Of a DNA stretch of 64,000 nt, positions 57,526 to 64,000 are shown one piece after another (position 1 is the first letter of the stretch; each line of letters begins with the position of its first letter). The position numbers were made by a program, and so were the translations under genes. The stretch is taken from positions 62,001 through 126,000 of the forward strand of contig CANNZV010001842.1 in the NCBI GenBank assembly GCA_947561585.1, read 5' to 3'. The notes below the pieces were generated by a model, which was not told where the DNA came from, ran no database searches, and saw only the letters and a program-made list of their open reading frames with translations. This DNA is from Caprella mutica. Its lineage: Eukaryota > Arthropoda > Malacostraca > Amphipoda > Caprellidae.

Positions 57526-59007
57526 CAGGGGTGGGCAATTGTGGCACCGAGTGCTGTTTCTGGCACTCAGATGGCTCCGGTGCCCACCTTCTTTTATACA
57601 AATTATAAAAAGTTACCCCTATTAAATTGAAAGAAAATAAAAGTTCATCAAAAGAAAATTATATAACTTACCGATAACTATTTTAAATATTTATTTGCTA
57701 TATTCATGTTTCGTATGCGTTTGTTGTTGTCCGTTAATATATGTTCAATTTACCTGTTTATAGTATTTTGTAATAAGTATATCCTGCTAATTTGTTACTT
57801 TATACAGTGAAAATGTTGATATTAAACATAAGTGTGTAATTATTAATTGTTGAGCACTTGTATAATAGTGTATTTCGACATTATGGCCGTCAGAGTAGAA
57901 GAAGAAATAAATTTCATCTGTCCGTTATTCTATGCCAATACTTTACTTACTTAGAGTACCAAATTATTCATCATTAGTGTAGAATCGCCGGAATAAATAG
58001 CAATCCTTTACACATGATGATTTAATTAAATATACATATTAAATTTATTAGAAATTCATTCCTATAATAAGCAAATGTTTGTTAATTTATTTATAATTTT
58101 GTCTCCTATGGTGCAATTTTACTTTTTCTCCTATTGTGTAAAAATAACTATAAAAAATAATTAAGTGTATCATTAAATTTAATTTTCTATGAAAAAAATA
58201 AAATATTTTGTAGCACTGAAATTTCTATCTGTGGAACTCGAAAAGAAACTTCTGTCCATCCCTGATCTAGAGTCTAGAGTCCCAGGGGGGGGGGGGGGCA
58301 TGCATTGTGTTTTTCAGTGCCGAAAGTTGGAATCTCAGTGCCTCTACCATTTTCTTTTCGTTTTTCAAATTGCAGGGGATACTGAGTAATTAGAATGAGG
58401 TGGTAGATTTTATTGAGGTAAGTAACATGGTACATAATTTCTACATAAATATTGGTAGTATATTTATTATTTGCATTAAAAGGAATTAATAAATGATATT
58501 CAATTACTTTCTTCATGTGAAAATAATTCGTAATAAAAACAAAATTTAATTATTTTGCTTTAAGTAATAACAAGTAACTCGTAAAATCACAGGATAAATG
58601 ACAATGGCTACTTATTTTAAAAGTAGGGACTTAAAATGATTGCACAGATTCTTACCAGTGTTAAGAGTGTCCCTAGACAAACGTATTAATGATAGATAAA
58701 TAACTGATCGAGATAAAAAGAGACAGAGGTAAAAAAAAATTAAAATCCGGCACTACTGTAACAATAAACAAAAAATACATTATTAACTGATAAAATTAAC
58801 TATCAAAGTATCAAGGTCATTACAAATATTCTGTTTTTCAATTAGTTTACCATCATCTTCTATATTATCCTTGGGATTTATAAAGCAGTCAATGCTTAAG
58901 AAATGCTAAAAAAATTTTGGAAGAAAATAAAACACCGTTTCCCTGGTGGGCACGAGTGCTGCTCTTATTGCCAAAAGAGAACTGCGTGCTGCATTTGCCC
59001 ACCCCTG
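57526..59007. mobile_element. hAT-like non-autonomous element
   Basis: The left end reads CAGGGGTGGGCAATTGTGGC and the right end inverted reads CAGGGGTGGGCAAATGCAGC. The match continues for about 65 bp with GAGTGCTG and GTGCCCACC blocks. Flanks are ATCTAGAG (57518-57525) and GTCTAGAC (59008-59015), matching at six of eight positions, as expected for hAT 8 bp duplications. Internally, CCATCCCTG followed by a perfect ATCTAGAG (58265-58272) looks like a second right end. No transposase was found. Confidence 0.8.
58285..58298. repeat. 14 base G run
   Basis: A mononucleotide G run inside the hAT-like element, directly after CTAGAGTCCCA. Unusual in this AT-rich context; may mark a junction or be an assembly-sensitive spot. 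Confidence 0.9.
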
Positions 59008-59015
59008 GTCTAGAC

Positions 59016-62000
59016 AGATGTAAAATAACACAAACAATTCTTTAAGCAGGAGCTTCTTTCCCATTAGAATGGGGGAACTCCCTAAATATTAGGAAAACTT
59101 GCACTACTTGAGGGAATGGAGGGAAATAACCTAGTTATATAGTATCTAGGTACCAAAATGCCGATTTGGTACCTGTTCGGTAATCGAAAGTTAGGTAGAT
59201 AGATGTACAAAATATGGAGTAAAAGGATGGTTACCTAGATACTCTAGTAAGGCTCTAGTTCGGAAATTACAAATTACGTATCTATAGATACACAAATTAG
59301 ATAGCTAAAGATTAGCTACCTAGATATATACTAGTTGGGTAAATACAAATTTGGTATTATTATAGGTTTGGTACCTTTGATACATTAGGTAGTTAGTTTC
59401 TGCGCAATTTCAAGTTCCTAAAAACGCGCAGTGCAATCCTAAGAAAACGCAAAGCAGGAAATTTGTTTCAAAAAAATGTTACACTTTATTTAGATTATTA
59501 CAACTGTTGTTTTTCAGTTTCATTCATCCTCAATACAATTTTCCAATTCTTTTTTACATCCAAAAGAATTAAGACAAATCATCTTATTTAACAAAGAACT
59601 CATCTTCTAACAAAGCGTTACAAATATCTTAAAGTTGAAATACATTCTATAATCAGAATAACTATTCACACGCAATAGTAAAACTTTGTCATTTTCTCAA
59701 TAGTGTGTGCTGAATTATATTTTTTTGGAGATGAGAGCAAAGAAGATGGAGATGAGTGGTATAAACAGAAATTTTATATTAGGAAACTTTATTGTCAAAG
59801 TTAACTTGCTCCTTGAGTCCTTCAATGGAATGAAATTGACTAAAATTGCATATACGTTTAATCATTTTGCAATATGTAGTATAATTTATATAAAATAGAC
59901 TTGTAGAAACAAAAATTCTAGCTAAGTAGAAATACATACAGAGTTTTCAGATGGATTAAATCTTCTCTAACAACTGTTAACTTTTCTCGCCTAAATAATT
60001 CGGACTGATGAGAAAGTTGACATGGCTAACTTTAATACAGCGAAATTTTAATAACAAATATAATCTAATTTTTCTTTCAAACTGAATACGGTTCCAAACT
60101 AGAATTCGTGATTTGAAAATAAAATTTGGATAAAATTCAATTTAAAAAATTAAGATTTTAAACCTGGAAATAACTTTACAAATTACTCCTTATTCTGAAT
60201 TAAAATTGAATACTTCTATATTATAATCGAATAAAATTATATCTAGTAACTGAATCAGAAAATATTTAATTAAACTTCGACGAAAAGATAGCTCAAATTG
60301 TCGTAAAATTTTCTATCACAGTTTTTTATCGATGTTATTCCAATGTGAACTGAAATCAGGAGACTAATTTTCTACTCTTATTATTATTTAACTGACTGTT
60401 ACCAAATTCAGCCATTGACTGAATACGTTCTCACTTATAACTAATTAATATGTCTTCAACTCTAAATAGTGTGAATTTCGTTATTTCTTCTATAATCATA
60501 GCATTTTTAATGAGACTTAAACCCCAATCCTATGTAAAAGTTCCCGGCCCTAATCACGGATACTTCACTTCTCACTCTCATCAATTATGGAGGAAGTGTA
60601 CCTATGCTTCAAAAGTTAAGTCAAGTTAAACAGATTAGATTTTAGAGAAGATTTTGGGAACAGAACCAATGGTTTGATTTCAATGTGAATTAAAAAAGAG
60701 ATATCTCAACTCAGTTTGTATTCTAACAAATTACCATTCTATGTGATTGCTATGAAGGAAGAAATTAGATCAGTAATAACGGGAAGTCAAAACTTATTCA
60801 ATTCTGTGTGTAATGTCTGTTACATCATTAAGAATTGGTAATAAATTAGCTTTCTCAAATTATATCGCAGAATTTATAGTAATGGATAACTTTTATTTAA
60901 CTATATTTTCCAACAAAGAAATACACTGTTTGTTGTACAGCTTTTCATTTCATTTCCAAAACGACAATATTTTCAATTATGATTATATCCCAATCAATAA
61001 TATTCTGATTTTCCCATTGTGAATTCTTTCCATTTTCGGTTCCAGTTCTCATCACTGGTAACAATGGGAATGCAATCTAACTCAAGTTTCACTCAAGTCT
61101 AACCACAAAGTCACAGATAATCAGAATCAACACTCTAGTATTTTTCCTAATGTTTGTTCATGAATTGGAAATTTCTTTTGTTTACACGAAGCACATCCTG
61201 AGAGACGATTGGAGTTTATATTGAAGGCGGTGTGTTTGTTTATAGATTTTTGTTGGGTAATACCATTTTCATAGATACATCACAAAGGTAAGTAACATTT
61301 TGTTATCCATATAAGATTTTGTACGCATAAGATTGCTTCTTATTTTCATGCTATGTCCTCTTTTGTTTAGTCATAAAAAAAGGACTCAGAACTAACGAAG
61401 ACCTTTTTTTCTCTCATAACAATAACTGTTATCCAATTCGGAATAGTTCGAATGGATATAATGTTAAGAATATTCGATACATACCTACAGACTACAGTCC
61501 TACACTCTAAAGCCTTATTCAAAATACTTTATTCTGTTGTGTCATTTATGATTCTACATTTTATATTGATGATGACTAAGTGACCCTACACTAATAGATT
61601 TAATAAACTGTATCTTATTTAAAACACTCAAACTGAAAGTATCAGATGTTTTGGAATAAAATATATTTTGTAATGCATCATAGCATTACATATAGGAATA
61701 TACATATGCATATATGTGGACAAGTGTAAATCATTTGCATCTAAATATTATAAAAATTAGGAATAACAATTTAATAGTAACAGATGTCGTAATTGATAGA
61801 TTATTTTTAAAAGATATAAACGTATAATTTGATATGGTAGTACCAAGGAAGTTTTATAAATTTACATTATATTTCATTGTGGTTGAAGATCTTTTTTAAT
61901 AAATTACTCTGTTAGCATATTTTTGAATTGAAATTAAATTAGACATTGACAATACTAAATTCATTAAACTAAAATAAACTACATTAACTAGATCTATCAA

Positions 62001-63269
62001 TTTCACCAAACAGACTGACATTTTCGCCCGCAAATTTCTGTATTTTTTTACAGTAAGTTCTCTGCCGTTCTCAATACAGAGTAGCAATTGCTTATTGGTA
62101 TCATATTTGGCTAATCAAATATTGGTGTACTTCCATCCCCTCAACTCGATTGGCGTCTGAATATTGTAGAAGATGAGTGGCATCGGTTTCCAGAAACTAA
62201 AAAAAATATGGGTTCACATTTATTTTTCTGTGATGCAACGGTATTGCTCTAGTATATCCCCGGAGTGATGAAGTTATGGACACATTCGTGGAAGGGTTAT
62301 TCAAAAAGTTAAACTATTGTTCAATATTACTTATTGTTGAATACAAATGGACTTGGAAAAAATGAATGTGGCGTTTCGGTAGTTTTCATGTAGTCATTAA
62401 CGCTATAACCACTCTACCATCCTGTACTATTTAATGAGAGTAGGATGCGAATTAACTGTGATATGTTAACTATATGTGTATCATGGTGTAATAATGATAA
62501 ATAAAACCTGATATTTTAATTGATTATGACCTTTTTCTTTTTGAATAAAATAAATTATTTAACAATTTTTTGTTTATAGACAATGAAAAAAATACTGACA
62601 AAGGAAACAGGTAAAAATTTTAGTATTCAAAATTTCAACTATTTTCCTATAAATTTTCTTTAATAAATTGTTATAAAACTCTAAGACCGAGCTATTTTTC
62701 AAGTTTCTATTTGCCAAATAATTCACCATAAATTTCATTTTCCTGTTAATTTCATCCTTGGTGCAGGAGAATTTGATCGGAGTATTAAGATCAGAAATGC
62801 GATTCATTTCATGTCGGTCCTTTCTTTCATCATAGAGGTATTGTTTCTATTATAGCATTAAAAACATACTATTCATTTCAAAGCATATCAAACTAACTTC
62901 AGATGTCATTCCACATTACAAGGTACTCTCATCTGGCTTCTCATTTCGTTTCATATCACATGAATGGTGCACTCTCACTCATGACATTTTCATCTGCAAT
63001 GCATGGCATCAGATGTCTGCCAGAAAAATGACAGAGAATGCAGCTGTGGGATTAGAAATGTGGAACAGATATATTCGGAATGACGTTATTATACATCTGA
63101 TTTGCGTACAGTTTTAATGAAAATGTAATTCGACGAAACAGATTAATTCGAACTATTTAAGCAATCATTACACAATATTGATTTTATGTAGTCTACTGAG
63201 AATCAAACTTGCAAATCTATTCAATTTGGAGTAACATATCAATGGTAAAATAAATTATCGCTGTCTCTA
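59016..63269. other. AT-rich DNA, no gene recognised
   Basis: At 59130-59400 GGTACC and TAGATA motifs recur irregularly. At 61375-61437 and 62108-62195 lie the partners of 15505-15560 and 16410-16490. Frames such as 59707-59898, 60813-61022 and 61896-62087 have no recognisable product. Confidence 0.4.
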
Positions 63270-64000
63270 TAGGGTGTCCCGGAAAAAAGTGTACCCAACT
63301 TTAAATTACTATATTTCAACAACTACTGAAGATAAAGTTTTCTCCAAGTATCATTGTGTTTGTTGAACCCTTTTCCAACTTCAGTTACATTTTCTTAGAG
63401 ATATACTCATTGTTGTGAATATTATAACGATTTTATTAATGGGTAGTGAACGGTCAGAAAACGGACAATTAAGTAAGTTCAAGTATAAAAAAATACATTT
63501 ATTAGACAACAACCCCATTAATAGAATAGTTTTGTTTCCAGGTTTAATATTTAACAAATAACTATTCAAATTATAAGATATTGACAATATGGAGAAAAGT
63601 GTTAGGGTACAAAAAGGAACGCACACATTTAAATTTTAACCCGGGTCGTTCAGGCCACCCCTACAAAATGAAAGTTTAACAAGTCTTTGCAAGAACCAAA
63701 AATCGGTTTCGAGAAGTTGATATCTTATTTCACTTTTTAGGGTGGTATTGTAGATCATGTTTAGAATTTCAATTTATTGAACATTTTGAGATATTTAATC
63801 CATTTCTCCAATGAAAGACATTTCTATTTAACAAAAGAGAGTTGCTGAACAAAACTGATATTTTTTTGTGACCTGATAGAACCTTGTTAAAATTAAAACT
63901 TGTGCCTTCCTTTTTGTACTGAAACACATCTCTCCGAATCGCCGGGATCGGCAATATTTTATAAAAGGAATAGTTTTCGAATGCTTTTGAAAAATGGAAA
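63270..64000. mobile_element. Left end of a mariner-type element, cut by window edge
   Basis: TA at 63268-63269 is followed by TAGGGTGTCCCGGAAAAAAG, a typical mariner-type terminus. No inverted partner appears before 64000. The frames 63381-63626 and 63769-63954 are not recognised as transposase. Confidence 0.45.

Overview
This is a eukaryotic nuclear window, AT-rich at roughly 70% by eye. It has no operons, no ribosome binding sites, no dense coding and no complete host gene that I can recognise. The mobile elements are the kinds found in arthropods: Tc1/mariner relatives with DD37E and DD37D spacing, pogo-like, hAT-like, PIF/Harbinger-like and Mutator-like non-autonomous elements, a Jockey-like LINE, other LINE remnants and a gypsy-like LTR remnant. 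An insect is the best guess; the sequence alone does not give the species.

Layout. 0-9 kb: short MITEs, three copies of a ~330 bp dispersed repeat, a 15/36 bp minisatellite, a pogo-like MITE pair and a near-perfect 106 bp inverted repeat. 9-15.3 kb: four tandem arrays (two of 21 bp, one of 33 bp with a 7-unit higher-order repeat, one of 22 bp). 15.4-23 kb: mostly AT-rich unique-looking DNA with one Mutator-like foldback element that has a perfect 9 bp target duplication. 23-28.7 kb: a Harbinger-like element whose ends lie 5.5 kb apart because other elements have landed inside it, one of which carries a further insertion. 28.7-33.2 kb: a GC-richer patch, a hairpin repeat, a Harbinger-like MITE, a LINE reverse transcriptase tail and a pogo-like element. 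33.4-38 kb: a 23 bp array abutting a Jockey-like LINE whose ORF1 is intact; its ORF2 is cut by a mariner-type element and then by a Mutator-like foldback element. 38.2-39.8 kb: a DD37E Tc1-type element. 40-45.7 kb: MITEs, two possible host exons and a DD37D element. 46.5-50.3 kb: a ~120 bp repeat interrupted by a MITE, and an AT-rich 21 bp array. 50.4-56.3 kb: a second copy of the long-TIR mariner-type element, a LINE ORF1 remnant and a decayed gypsy-like element (integrase plus an envelope-like membrane segment) split by a MITE. 57.5-59 kb: a hAT-like element. 59-64 kb: little of note except the left end of another mariner-type element at the window edge.

Almost all long reading frames fall into two groups: broken transposase or retrotransposon genes, and frames kept open on both strands because tandem arrays have periods divisible by three. 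The most unusual signal is a set of otherwise unrelated elements (17.2, 37.1, 52.6 and 56.2 kb) that share a terminal pattern GGTnnnnGG followed by family-specific 12-18 bp subterminal repeats. This suggests one transposition machinery with several divergent substrate families. No complete autonomous partner for them is visible in the window.
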